Source: Styela clava
Taxonomy: Eukaryota > Chordata > Ascidiacea > Stolidobranchia > Styelidae
Assembly: GCF_964204865.1 (NCBI RefSeq)
Contig: NC_135262.1
Coordinates: 17,041,650-17,105,649, forward strand
Reading direction: 5' to 3'
Length of the DNA stretch: 64,000 bases
Part shown: positions 36,476-48,205 of the stretch, in pieces
How positions within the stretch are numbered: position 1 is the stretch's first letter
How the letters are laid out: each line of letters starts with the position of its first letter
Notes under the pieces: model-generated
Seen by the model: only the letters and a program-made list of their open reading frames with translations
Databases searched by the model: none
What the model was told of the DNA's origin: nothing
Translations under genes and position numbers: made by a program

Positions 36476-38514
36476 CGGCCCATGCAATATGATCATATGG
36501 ACTACGCAATATACCTATACAGCCACTCAAGGAATGTACACAATCATCAATGCCATAAAGAAGGCATTCAAGAAATGTCATATCATATGTATATACTATA
36601 AATTTAATATACATATGAAGCCATTCATGTAATGTACATACACCGCCAATCCATATCATATTCATACACCTACTGTTTTTTATGTACCGTTGCGGTTGCA
36701 TATACAAGTCGCAGCTTGGAAATCATATGAATGTCATATGAACTCTCAGAAACTCCAAGAGGCTGTTGATGGAAGTTTTTATCAATAAGTGTAAAGTACC
36801 ATAATTTCTCCGTGTATAATACGTACTTTGGAGGTCAAATTTAGACTCCTAAATAAGGAGGGGCGTATTAATCGTTGGTCTAAAAACTATCCAAAACTAT
36901 TAATTCTAGTCTTATGTTTAACTGGCTAATAATTGTCACATTTATTAATCTTAAGTTGGAAAGTCATCTCTTGCACTTATGCTATATCCATAATGGATAG
37001 TTTGACTCCGCCTTTCGGTGAGTTGCGACGTCCCCACAAACGGACATCAGCCGTACAGAGCGACGCAAGATATGAGTAGATTGGTTTTAGAAAGTGGAAA
37101 CTAAAATGTCGCCATCTCAGTCTTTTCTTATTTTTTACAGGACAAACGACTGTCTGAGATATTGTAGCTCTCGGCCCAATTGAAAATATATTCAAGATTC
37201 GGAATTTCGGTTATTCAAAAGAGTAAATTATTCGCTTTTGGTCGAAATTTGACATTTTACTTAATATAAATGAGGATTTTGTCGTTTTGTTGAACATATC
37301 GATCATTACAGTAATTGAAAAAATATAAATACTCCCGTTTTTTGATCAAAACCCGTGTGCGATGTTTATGGACTTTTTAACAAAGAACTGTTATTATCTA
37401 GAATGGATGTTATAGTTTCAATTGGGCATAAACCGAAAGTGAAACAATAAATTTATTTCAAATTTAAATAAAAGGATCTATAATATTCATTTAGTAATTC
37501 TATAAAGACTCGATAAGACATGTTTCCAAAATAGTTGTATGTTGCCAATGCAAAAAATTTTGATCATAAGAATCAAAAATATTTATATAGTTGGCTGATT
37601 CTATAAAGACATTTCAGATACGCATGTCTCCAATAGTTGTATGTTGCCAAGAAAGAAGATTTGAAATATTTCAGTTGAACATTGATTTCCAAATTAATAA
37701 TTCTCTAAAAAAGTCCCACATGTCCTTAGGTGGTGATACTGACTCGTTGCTAGTTTTTAACAGCATATTTCGTTGAATGCAGAAGAATGCCCCATTGTGT
37801 CCCAGGGTGTGTTTGAATCCACCCCACCAACGCAATGAGACTGGAGAGAGATTTTCATCCAGCACATTTTTCGTGATTTCGACGCTATTGTGGGGTATTA
37901 TGATATCATAGATTTGGCGCCTATTGGATATTTCTGGAAAACTAAGTTGGCGCCTATTGGATATTTATTAAGAACTACCCGCACTGGTAGTTTTATGTAT
38001 TAAATCTTCCACCAGGCGTTAATTTGATTTGTCTGTGGACAGTTTATTGCCATTAGCCAAAGAATAGTTCACTGAAGAGAGATTTTCAGTCCGCAAATTT
38101 TTTGTGTAGTCAACGTAGTTTTGTGTCTTTTTGTTACAATCAATATGTACGTACCCCTGTATGCTAATACCTTTTGGATCACTAGCCGCTTTGAAGTTTA
38201 ACGCTTTTTAATGCGCTAATTATATGAACGACAAGTAATGTGCATACAATTCGTAGATGCAACCGCATATACATAAATTTTATTTTTACAAAATGATCTG
38301 GCAGTATTTTTACATCACCTTAATGGCTGTATTTAGATATAATGGCTGTATTTGGATATTGATCCGGCTATATATGCATATGACTTGGTAGTGTATGTAC
38401 ATTTGGTAGGCTGTATATGTATATTTGGTTGGCTGTATATGAATATGAGTTGGCTGTATATACATATTCTTGGAAGTAAATGTATGGCACGTGACCAACC
38501 CTATCGATGCTGTA

Positions 38515-38832
38515 TGACGTAGTGACCTGCGAAAAGTGGTAATATTTGAGTTGTTATCACTATACGCAGGTATTAACGTCACTACAGTCAGAAGTCTTTG
38601 AATTTGAAGGCATTCCAATTAATGTGAATTTAGCATGTACATAGTGAAATTTACAACAATAAGTCAACGTAATGCGTGTCCTGGCAAAGGATTAAATCTA
38701 TTCGTAAATGCGATTACAAACTTGTTTTATTAATCGAGAAACATCGTGTTCAAAGAATTACCAAATAGATATAATTACTGTTTATTTGCTTGACAATTGA
38801 AAACTTGCGTTCCAGATAAATTATCTTATCGC
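38515..38832 (+). other. H1-unit spacer and start of the H1 promoter block
   Basis: Unit blocks resume right after the target duplication (GTGGTAATATTTGAGTTGTT and GCGTGTCCTGGCAAAGGATT). The conserved H1 upstream block begins near 38800 (CTTGCGTTCCAGATAAATTA) and is cut at 38832 by the hAT insertion. Confidence 0.6.
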
Positions 38833-40910
38833 CAGGGATGGCCATTTCCGAATACTAAACTATTCCGAATACATTCTAAAATAATGTTTTCGAATCTGGA
38901 ATTCCGAATACATTCTAAAATCGAGATTAACATATTTTTGCTTACTTTATTGAAACCCAGTAAATTAAGAAATAAGCTTTAATAAAAATATCAGAATAAA
39001 GCCAAAAACCAACAGTATATGTACACAATGTAATTGATAGTTTATAGCTATCAATAAAAAATAATAGCAACTTGTGACACAGTCAGTTTATTAAAATTAT
39101 TCACTTTGTACAAATGACCATATGAAATGATAGCCAAAAGGTTGTCTGACGCTTTCTATCATTGGTATCATGATATTACGATAATAGTCAAGTCTATTGA
39201 CAAAAATACTACTTGTTTTCAGATAATTGTGTATATTTTCTGAGAGTAATAAAATTTATTGGCAATACAGGCAACTGAAACAAGCAACAACAATCGAAAA
39301 TCCATTATGCCTTTAAAAATATTCTACTACTACCAGTATATTAATTTATGTGAACCATATTGTTATTATGTGTAATATATTGTTGTGTTTGAAATTAGAA
39401 ATAAATTAGTAGAGGATAGATGATCACCACTGCCAGCCGCTGAGCCAGGATTTTCGAAATCGGAAATTCACATTGCCGCCTGTAACACCCACCGCGATTC
39501 CGCGCTCGTTAAAAGAGCCGTCTTTTCAGCGTATAATGATCAATTCTGTTACGTAAAATATTCAATCCATGACAACTACGAGATTCTAAAATATTTTTAT
39601 ATATTAATTTAATGTGTCCAACGTAACTCGGCGGTTTCTTCTTCTTACGTCAAAAAAAAACATTACTATTCGGTCCACGGCGATCTGTGACCTAAAAGTA
39701 AGAGATAAACTGCCTGATGTATTTAATTTTAATACGTATTTTTGCAATCTTGCCAACTCGTTATCGCCGTTAGAAAAATCTCAAATAATTATATAAAATC
39801 CTGCTAAGTGTAGAGTATAATTCATTTCATACAATGAATATACATATAAAGTTTAGCAGTAAATTAAAAATACATATTCATCGCCGCGATTATGCCACCT
39901 GTTAAAAGAGTCGACTTTTACAACAAATAATATAACAACGAATATATATTTTTCTGTTGTGCAAAGTGATGAATTCGTGACCGATACGGGCATATTTGAA
40001 ATGTCTTGCTTTATGAATTTAATTGTCTTCCATTTAACCTGCGGTTGCGTCGACAAAATGAAATCCTCACCACTCTTATATACCATTGCAATCCGCGGTC
40101 CTAAAAATAAAATCGCGTGGTAAACTGCCCGATTAAATAATGCTTTGATCCGTATTTTGCGAATTCGGCAAATATTTAGATGTACTTGTTAATAACAGTG
40201 TCTCCGTTCAATCGAAATCCGTTCGAAAAATCCATAAATCTTCTGTAACATCTCAGAGTGAAATTTATTTCATCACAATAAAATTGATTGAATATACTTT
40301 GAAAATATTCGACGGCAAGTTAAAGTAATGGATAATCAGGCAAATCCCGCCCTCAATTCGTGACGATATGTTTGTTTCTAAACGCCGACCAAACATAATG
40401 TGTGCCAGAGGCACACGAAATTCTGCGATTTTCACTGTCTAGAAAAGCGTTTTTTAAATTTTCGCGGGCCGCAATAAAACTTATGTTGTTTACGGTTTTA
40501 TTTTCAGTATTTTAAATTGCCGCTTTTCAATCAAAAAGTTGCGTTGTCTTTAGAAACTCGCCGCCGATGAACGTATTTACCAGATTCACAATTCCGTGCG
40601 GGTGCAAAAATAAAATAATTGTCATCGTTATCTTGGAACAAATTTGTGAAAAATTTTCGTTTTAGAGAAAATAACACAAACGTAAAGGCATTTACGGCCT
40701 AAATAACACGTTACGCTGATGAGTGATGAAAACAATCACGCGCAAGTTTCTATCGAGAATGTTTTCATTCAACGGAAACGTCTTGAGAGCGGCGTCGAAA
40801 ATGTGTGACGTCACATAAATATCCGATATTCTTATGAACGCTAATTCCGATATTCGAATGACGAGATATTCGAATACATTCGAATACTTTATTCGAATTG
40901 GCCATCCCTG
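38833..40910. mobile_element. hAT-type element splitting an H1 promoter block, perfect TSD
   Basis: The ends are CAGGGATGGCCATTTCCGAA and, read inward, CAGGGATGGCCAATTCGAAT. Identical CTTATCGC copies flank it at 38825-38832 and 40911-40918. The 2078 bp carry no transposase I can recognise. The target is the CTTATCG motif of the conserved H1 upstream block, so the insertion moves the distal part of that block about 2.1 kb away from the gene at 41110. Confidence 0.9.
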
Positions 40911-40918
40911 CTTATCGC

Positions 40919-41109
40919 AAAAGCGAGGTGCGAGATTTACAGCCACGTCAAAAGCAATTGTAAATGTCTGGCGTCATATTTGCATTATCGTTATCGTTGT
41001 CTTGCGCCTTTGGAGAATAAAAATCAGGTGAATCAATAGGAAGATCGCAGTTGGTTGTTTGTTACATAATTGCATAATACCTCCTACTGGTTTTTCAATA
41101 TCTGCAAAA
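40919..41109 (+). promoter_or_regulatory. Proximal part of the central H1 5' block (copy 4)
   Basis: It continues AAAGCGAGGTGCGAGATTTA, the GGCGTCATATTTGCATTATC block, TTGCGCCTTTGGAGAATAAA and TATCTGCAAAAATG. It is separated from its distal part by the hAT element. Confidence 0.65.
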
Positions 41110-41700
41110 ATGTTGTCCTTACAGAAGACTAAAGCGACCAAACCTCGCCATGTTCCGAATCATCCTGGATACAAAGAAATGATCATCACTGCAATCAAAT
41201 CACAAGAACAAAAGAAAGGATCTTCTCGAGTATTTATTCGTAAATATATCGAAGATAATTTTTATGTCAAGCAACAAGGTTTTACCACACATTTGAATAG
41301 AAATTTAAAGAAATTAATTGAATCAGAATTTCTGTTTCATCCAAAAACTTCACCTGGATGTTACAAAATCAACAAAACTGAAATTGCTAAAGAAGAAAAG
41401 GATGCCAGGGCAAAAGCCAAAGCTGCAATCAAAAAGCAGCAGCAAGAAAAACTTGGAAAACAAAAATCGAAACAAGTCCAAAAAAAACGAGTAACAAAGG
41501 AAATTGCTAAGAAGAAAACCGACGCTACAAAAAAGGCAAGTGCAAAAAAGACAATAAAAACAGTAAAATCAAAAGTGGTAAGCAAACCCAAAAAGTCTGA
41601 CAATGACTCCAAGAAAACTACGACAAAATCAATTACCAAGAAGAAAGTTGGAACTCCAAAGAAGAATCAGAAAAAGACAGTAAAAAAATCGACTAAGTAG
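41110..41700 (+). CDS. Divergent linker histone H1 (central unit, intact)
   Basis: This is an intronless 196-residue H1. The start at 41110 (MLSLQKTKATKPRHV) aligns with the MSSPQ start of the paralogues; an upstream in-frame ATG at 41059 lies in what is 5' flank elsewhere. Globular domain: HPGYKEMIITAIKSQEQKKG, SSRVFIRKYIEDNFYVKQQG, FHPKTSPGCYKINKT. The tail is Lys-rich with KKTIKTVKSKVVSKPKKS and a terminal KKTVKKSTK. It still has an open frame despite the hAT insertion about 190 bp upstream; expression may be altered. Confidence 0.92.
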   Translation: MLSLQKTKATKPRHVPNHPGYKEMIITAIKSQEQKKGSSRVFIRKYIEDNFYVKQQGFTTHLNRNLKKLIESEFLFHPKTSPGCYKINKTEIAKEEKDARAKAKAAIKKQQQEKLGKQKSKQVQKKRVTKEIAKKKTDATKKASAKKTIKTVKSKVVSKPKKSDNDSKKTTTKSITKKKVGTPKKNQKKTVKKSTK

Positions 41701-41779
41701 AAAGATTCGCATTATGTAAAATCTTTTTTTATGCATTACCATCGTTTTATTTTTATACGTGACTAATACAATTGATCAA

Positions 41780-42199
41780 TCTACAAGTCAGTGTGAACTC
41801 CGGAAGACTTTCGCTACATTGTGGATGAGTATAGCCCTTTCAAAATAAATCACGAAAAAAATTGAGTTTGCGGCTTTTGACGGAAATCTGTCATTAGTTT
41901 TGCCATAATACCAAGTGATCATTTAAGCATAATTAGTGATCAAAATTTAACCACGTGGTTCAGCTTGAACGTCATACGAAACGTGTCAACTATCTCCGTG
42001 CAAACTCTCAATTATTTCACAGTTACCATGTCACGAACCACAGATGTAAATTTCGTCGCTTCAACTATATCTTTTGTTACACAAATATCGAAATGTTTTA
42101 GTTGTTGGGTTTTATTACTAAGAGCACAAACTAAATGCAGTTGGTCTCGAGAAGAAGGAAAAATAACAGACATCGAAAAAATAAGTTAATTATATTCAT
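41780..42199 (+). other. H1 downstream block and spacer before the right arm
   Basis: 41770-41970 repeats the H1 downstream block (CAAGTCAGTGTGAACTCCGG, TTAGTTTTGCCATAATACCA, CCACGTGGTTCAGCTT). The remainder has no recognised feature. Confidence 0.5.
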
Positions 42200-42276
42200 T
42201 TATCACGCAAAATAAACTTTAATTATCAATCCCACTATAATGCGGAGAGAAATTAATTATCACAATTATTCAAAAA

Positions 42277-42635
<359 letters not shown>

Positions 42636-42859
42636 TTAAAAGATAAATCTTATGTAACTGCGATTCCAAATTAAAATGATGAAATTACTCGTCAATGATC
42701 TAGTTTCTATATCGCGAGGGCGTCCAATCCAAAATAGCGGTAATTTCCTTGTCTGGGTTTCATTCCTGTGGCATAATCGATTAATTACGTCTCACGGGGC
42801 AGGAGAGGACCATAGATAACGGAATACCACTTAGACGACTTAATTCTCGGTCTATTGTT

Positions 42860-43144
42860 ACTTATCGATCTTGTTACTTATCGATCTTGATCGGTAAGTA
42901 TGTTGATAGGTATTTGTCTGTATGTCTGTGTGTTAGATGCACGCGATATCTCACGAAAGTGATATTGGATCTGCTGCAGTTTTAGCATGTGCATTCATCA
43001 TAGCTCGGATCAGAAGCCTATTGATTTTGGATGAATTATGTCGTATAATTAGCGAGTTATTAATTAATTAGTGATGGGACACACGGTGTCACTATGGAGT
43101 AAGACCACTGTTTTGGGGGATCCCCTAACCTTCGATCGATAAGT
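42860..43144 (+). repeat. Short TIR repeat (CTTATCGATC family), copy 2
   Basis: The ends are ACTTATCGATC (duplicated at the left) and GATCGATAAGT. The right flank continues with CTTCGGTTTCCAACCGAATT, a small hairpin also present beside copy 3 at 53464-53480, so the full repeat may extend that far. Confidence 0.8.
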
Positions 43145-43297
43145 CTTCGGTTTCCAACCGAATTCTAGTTTTATTGTTTATTCGTAACCGCCTACTGAAA
43201 GAATTGTATAGTAGAAAAGCAGGTGTCATGCAGCGCACTCACAATAAATTATAATAATCACTAACACCTGGCCAATTGTCCATCAGTGAGATAGAAA

Positions 43298-43392
43298 CTA
43301 GACCATTGACGAGTTCTTTCATCATTTTAATTTGGAATCGCAGTTACATAAGATTTATCTTTTAACCTTCAAATAATACGGCACGAATATTA
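43298..43392 (+). pseudogene. H3 promoter and start fragment (third copy)
   Basis: AACTAGACCATTGACGAGTT, the TCATCATTTTAATTTGGAAT block, CGCAGTTACATAAG and the ACCTTCAAATAATACGGCA block match the H3 5' flank through the first codons (ATG changed to ACG). The sequence then switches abruptly to DNA matching about 22310-22340 on the opposite strand. It marks a rearrangement breakpoint in the right arm. Confidence 0.75.
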
Positions 43393-44547
43393 GATTGATC
43401 AATGCTAAATCAAGATTTACGAAGGAGTCGAACAATATTTATTGTAATTCTATTACAATAATTCAAATATTAAATTGAAATGATTTTGAAGACATACAAT
43501 GCTGTGATAAAATTTCAATTGGCATTTATTGTAAAAAAAACTTAATATTAACCATTTATTATCCTAGAATGTCATCAGATTCCCGTAAAATAGTATGCTC
43601 ATAAATTTTCTTTTAATTTTCGTTCGATTATAGTCTAACGTTTCCAGCTAAAAGAAGATATATATAACTGCGGAGATGAAGATATATACGATAAATTTTA
43701 TGCCTATAATAGAAATTTTAAGTGCCTACAGTCCAAAAAGTTAAACTTCAAATCTGAACTTAATCAAGATTGTGGTTTTGCAATATTTACCGAAATCAGT
43801 CGACCCAAATCCTGTTACTTGTTCTTTCAATTATATATTTCGTCTATATGCTATCGTTTATGAGTATGACTAAACGAATGTTCACATGCATAATTAGTAT
43901 TTGGGAAAAACAGATGATGATATTCTGGTTATCACTTTATTACAGGCGCATGTATGTCCGCACAGTAGCCTAACGTCCTATTTAGTACACATGGAAGATA
44001 CGCTTACTTTAGTACACAATATCCCAGTATCCTAAATTTATATTATTTCAAATCACATTTTAGTTTTAGTTCATGCCCCCTTGAAGTTTGTTTGATGATA
44101 GTTAACAGTCAAAAATATCAATTAGCTTTGTTTCTATGATTTTTGTGGTATATTATTTATTAATCCCTGTTTGCTAATCTCAGAGTCCATTTCACAAATG
44201 ATTGAATGATGCAATACTAAAACCGACCAAAAACGTCAATTTACAAAATGAAGATTTAATATATGATAAGTTTGTTACTTGATAAATACTGCTAAAGCTG
44301 CACAGTATAGGTTGCTGAGTAAGCAACTGTCGGACCCCAAACCATGGAAAACTATTCTACGAAATCAACGTTCTATCATGTTAGAAGTCCCTAAAGTAGA
44401 GAAGACGTGTTGGTTTCTTCATCAATATGTATTGTCTAGTCGAGAGTAAAAATACAAGCGCGAAAGCAAGAATTATTCATAATTAATTTAAAAGATACCA
44501 AAGTTGACATAACTCAACTATAGGTAAAAAAAAACTAGATTGACCAT

Positions 44548-44925
44548 CGATACCCTGAGACAACTGAAATCCTACAAACATGCCCTTCCACGCTCATCAT
44601 CTACAGAACAACTCTTAAAAAATTTTCGAACATTAAAATTCGATTGCGTTATACAGTTGAGTTGGCCCTTGAAGTTAAGTAAAATAAGTGTTTTTGAAGG
44701 GCGGGGGCGCAAATAAATTTAGATTCAAACTGGCCCGTTGATTGCCGACGCTTGGTTTAAAATAATCGATCGGTAGATTACTTTTTGGAACCGGCTTCTA
44801 ACTCGTATAATTATCAACGACGTGTGTATTATCCGATAAAAACCATCGGTACCCTGAAACAACTGAAATCCTACAAACATGCCCTTCCACGCTCATCATC
44901 TACAGAACAACTCTTAAAAAATTTT
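44548..44925 (+). repeat. Duplicated 75-bp block with a repeat between
   Basis: The block ending CTTCCACGCTCATCATCTAC (preceded by ACCCTGA(G/A)ACAACTGAAAT) occurs at about 44546-44622 and again at 44844-44926. Between them lies a 215-bp repeat (44628-44842) that recurs at 46094-46316. Confidence 0.75.
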
Positions 44926-45287
44926 CACAGTAATAGATTGTGATTTATGATATATATAGAAAACTAACCACAGAGTGCACATGCAATATTGTGTGAATTC
45001 GTGATTACCTTGGCTTCAAAAGGATAGTCAATCGATGTTTTCAAGAATTCAGAAGTATAAGATTGGTGGAAAAGATGACGCGCGATATGTGTGAACTTGA
45101 CTCTGGCCTGCCATTGAGATCGTCGAATGCCATTTAAATCGCAGATTCTTCTCAATTGAAATTTTTGTGGAAAACTATATTTATCATTGATAATTGTCTG
45201 TCCGTCATGCTGGCCTCTGGCAGTTGTATTTACATTAACAAAATACTTGGGTTACCGCTTTTCAGCTCTTCAAAATATATTTTGCAT

Positions 45288-45385
45288 GGGGTGTCCTAAA
45301 AATGTCGTGTCCCACGTGTGCCCCACTTGTCCTAGTTTCCCCACGTGTCACACTTGCCCCACGTTTCCGTCTTGCAGCGTTTAGA
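45288..45385 (+). repeat. Half copy of the GGTGTCTC palindromic element
   Basis: GGGGTGTCCTAAAAATGTCG followed by CCCACGTGTGCCCCACTTGT-type units; a single arm related to 46748-46878. Confidence 0.6.
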
Positions 45386-46093
45386 TTTATTAAAAATCAT
45401 GCTTTGACTATAGATGCACGCTTTATTCACCTTTGATTCTGGATTTGGCCTAACAATCTCAAGAAATGGTTACGAAGACCCCATGTGGAACGAAATAGAC
45501 GGTAGAACGTATAAGTAATCATAGTTGGTTTGCTTTCGTTGATTTGCTTTCTTTGCATCAAATAAATTTAAGACCTGGCTGATTGGCGTTATAAATAAAA
45601 TGTTTTGACTTTTCCATTTGTATATTCATGGTTTGAAAAATACAGAAAATTGGCGGTTACCAATCTGTGACAGACTTGTTACATGCATACTGTCTCCTGC
45701 GTGCATATACGCATGTCTATCAATATAATCGGAGATGTTTGTTATCGACCGATTTGAGGTTTGTCCAGATCAAACATTTTTAATAATATTCTTTCATTGT
45801 TTTAGTCGGAGGATATCGATATTTAGACACATTGGTGTAATTCATCAAATTCCAATTTCATAATATTTCAAGATCACGACAATAATAATATAAAAATAGT
45901 TGAAATATATTTCAAGCATTGTACGTAGTCTGAAACAGTGGTCGGCAATTATCAGGAAGCAGTGCAATATCATACCGTTAGAGGCAATATGACCATGACA
46001 TTTGCTCATTTTAATTTGAACACGGAATGATGAAATGATATAAGTTTACGCAAAATAATAGTCAATAAAAGAAATTTATCGTTAATCAATATC

Positions 46094-46316
46094 GAACATT
46101 AAAATTCGCTTGCGTTATACAGTTGAGTTCGCCCTTGAAGTTAGGTAAAATAAGTGTTTTTGAAGGGTGGGGCGCAAATAAATTTAGATTCAACTGGCCC
46201 GTTGATTGCCGACGCCAGGTTTAAAATAACCGATCGGTAGATTACTTTCTGGAACCGGCTTCTAACTCGTATAATTATCAACGACGTGTGTATTATCTGA
46301 TGAAAACTCGGCCCGA
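46094..46316 (+). repeat. Copy of the 44628-44842 repeat
   Basis: AACATTAAAATTCGCTTGCG, the AAATAAGTGTTTTTGAAGGG block, GGTAGATTACTTTCTGGAAC and ATTATCAACGACGTGTG are shared with 44628-44842 with few changes. Confidence 0.75.
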
Positions 46317-46747
46317 GATAGCAATGCAGTCCTAACATTTCTATATCGGAAATAACAAAAATAGTTTGAATCATCCACGAAAAATTCCAAATTGCAGAAT
46401 TATATTACCCATGACGAATTTTTCCGACGTATTACCTCGGTATTTTTTACAAATCTTTCGCGATTTTTATAATACGATTCTGCGAAGTTGGAATCATCCA
46501 GATTGAACATTGTACTCGATATCGAATAGTTCAACCAATTGATGATCATTGAACGACATTGTTAAATGCTTGTTTCTATTCAGAATATCCTTATTAGGTG
46601 ATAATATCGGGAGTAAATTTAGCTGTAAAACCGTTTTTCATTAGACACGAAAACTGCCCAAGATAAGTACAAGGTTCATGAGTACATGATTGTATTCATT
46701 TTAAAATTTCTTCGATTACGTGCGTAATAAATCACTACAGAATCTGG

Positions 46748-46878
46748 GGTGTCTCAAAAATGTTGTGTGCCACTTGTCCCTTGGGGCACGTGGAACAAGT
46801 GGGACACGTGTGACATGTGGGACAAGTGGGAAACATAAAACAAGTGTGACAAGTGGGACACGACATTATCGAGACACC
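46748..46878. mobile_element. Palindromic MITE-like element (GGTGTCTC ends)
   Basis: The left arm GGTGTCTCAAAAATGTTGTG and the right arm, read inward, GGTGTCTCGATAATGTCGTG form a TIR of about 30 bp. The interior is a short degenerate array of CAAGTGGGACA units. No convincing target duplication was found. Confidence 0.65.
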
Positions 46879-47455
46879 GTTATGCATGTATGACGTGGAA
46901 AGAAAATGTACTGTTGAATCAGTCAATTAAATGATGCTTGAAAATGCTAGATTCTCAGAAAGCGAGCAAAATAACATTCTATCTACAGCTTTTGATTGCT
47001 TGATGTCATTTTGGGAGCCAACGACCTGAAATGATAATGCGCAAACCAAGTTTTGTCGTTTTGTAATATACAAACTGAATGAAGAGACGAAATGGTTTAT
47101 ACAACATTACAAGATGGCTTTTATGAAAATGGCAGTGCTTGTACAAGCCGATACAAACGAGAAACCATAAGTCCAAAGAGCAGCTTCATATTTACCTTAA
47201 TAATGAAACATTTATGCATAAAATTTCAGGATTTTGCGAAATTGTGTTGCAAGAAAAAGTTCGAATATTTACGACTTGATTAAATTTATGCGTTGTTCAA
47301 AACAAGCTATTGATCTCACTGCAGACTTCATCATGGTTAATTATCAAACGAATTTTAATTACCGATTAACGTTGAAATCCCGACGTCGACCGTGAAAGGG
47401 ACGCACGCATAATCTCGTCCGATAGGTCCCTTTTTCTTTTTTTGAGCCTTCAGAG

Positions 47456-47463
47456 TATAAAAG
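47456..47463 (+). promoter_or_regulatory. TATA box of the 47.5-kb H1 gene
   Basis: TATAAAAG, 71 bp before the start codon; conserved with the left-arm copy. Confidence 0.75.
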
Positions 47464-47533
47464 TATACCATACTTGTATAAGATCATTAAAAGACGTAAA
47501 CTAAAATTTATATCCACTGCCTCCGGAATCAAG

Positions 47534-48139
47534 ATGTCGTCACCACAGAAAACCAAAGCAACAAAACCCCGTTATGTTCCAACTCATCCTGGATACAAAG
47601 AAATGATCATCGCTGCAATCAAATCACAAGAAGAAAAGAAAGAATCTTCACGAGTATTTATTCGCAAATACATCGAGGGAAATTTTGATGTCAAGCAACA
47701 AGGTTTCACTACACATTTGAACAGAAATCTCAAGAAATTAGTTGAATCAGAATTTTTGTTTCATCCGAAAACTTCACCTGGATGTTACAAAATCAACAAA
47801 GCTGAACTAACTAAAGAAGAAAAGGAAGCCAAGGCAAAAGCGAGAGCTGCAATTAAGAAGCAACAGGAAAAAGAAAAACTCGACAAAGCAATAGCAAAAA
47901 AGCTTGAAGACAAGAAAGGGACACGAAAAGGCGAAATAAAAAAGAAAACTGACGCCAAAAAAAAATCCGTATCGAAGAAAGAAACGGGAAACAAAACAGT
48001 AAAAAAGAAAGCATCTACTAAAGTAAGCAAAAAGATCACTACGAAAACTACAAAAAAGACTATAACCAAAAAAACTACGAAGAAGACTCCAAAGAAACCT
48101 TCGATCAAAAAACCAAAAGCTAAGAAAGTCCAAAAATAA
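47534..48139 (+). CDS. Divergent linker histone H1 (right-arm copy)
   Basis: This is an intronless 201-residue H1, the inverted duplicate of the gene at 19431-20060. The start is set at MSSPQKTKATKPRYV by alignment with paralogues; an upstream in-frame ATG at 47474 falls only 11 bp after the TATA box. Globular domain about residues 17-92: HPGYKEMIIAAIKSQEEKKE, SSRVFIRKYIEGNFDVKQQG, LNRNLKKLVESEFLFHPK, PGCYKINK. The tail shares SKKETGNKTVKKKASTKV and TPKKPSIKKPKAKK with the left-arm H1 but has lost a small segment. Intact and probably functional. Confidence 0.93.
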   Translation: MSSPQKTKATKPRYVPTHPGYKEMIIAAIKSQEEKKESSRVFIRKYIEGNFDVKQQGFTTHLNRNLKKLVESEFLFHPKTSPGCYKINKAELTKEEKEAKAKARAAIKKQQEKEKLDKAIAKKLEDKKGTRKGEIKKKTDAKKKSVSKKETGNKTVKKKASTKVSKKITTKTTKKTITKKTTKKTPKKPSIKKPKAKKVQK

Positions 48140-48191
48140 TCTTACCCGAATTGTATTTTTGAGTTTTAATTATGTTATTTGAATGCCATTT

Positions 48192-48205
48192 AATAAAGAA
48201 ATAAA
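48192..48205 (+). terminator. Poly(A) signals of the 47.5-kb H1 gene
   Basis: Two AATAAA copies about 53-65 bp after the stop codon. Confidence 0.6.

Larger units (their letters stand above)
34130..38506. mobile_element. Large element with GGGGTTGGT terminal inverted repeats
   Basis: The left end is GAGTGGGGTTGGTTGTATAT; the right end, read inward, is CGATAGGGTTGGTCACGTGC. Identical ATGCTGTA copies flank it at 34122-34129 and 38507-38514. Subterminal regions (34140-34424, 36480-36720, 38330-38480) are arrays of CATATACAGCCAATCA-like units in inverted orientation at the two ends. A hAT element (34425-36475) is nested in the left array. The rest (36720-38300) shows no transposase I recognise. 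An 88-bp relative with the same ends lies at 57239-57326. Confidence 0.75.

Noticed and set aside
47474-47533. 20-residue upstream extension of the right-arm H1
   Set aside because: It lies only 11 bp after the TATA box and is non-coding in the left-arm copy; MSSPQ is the shared start.
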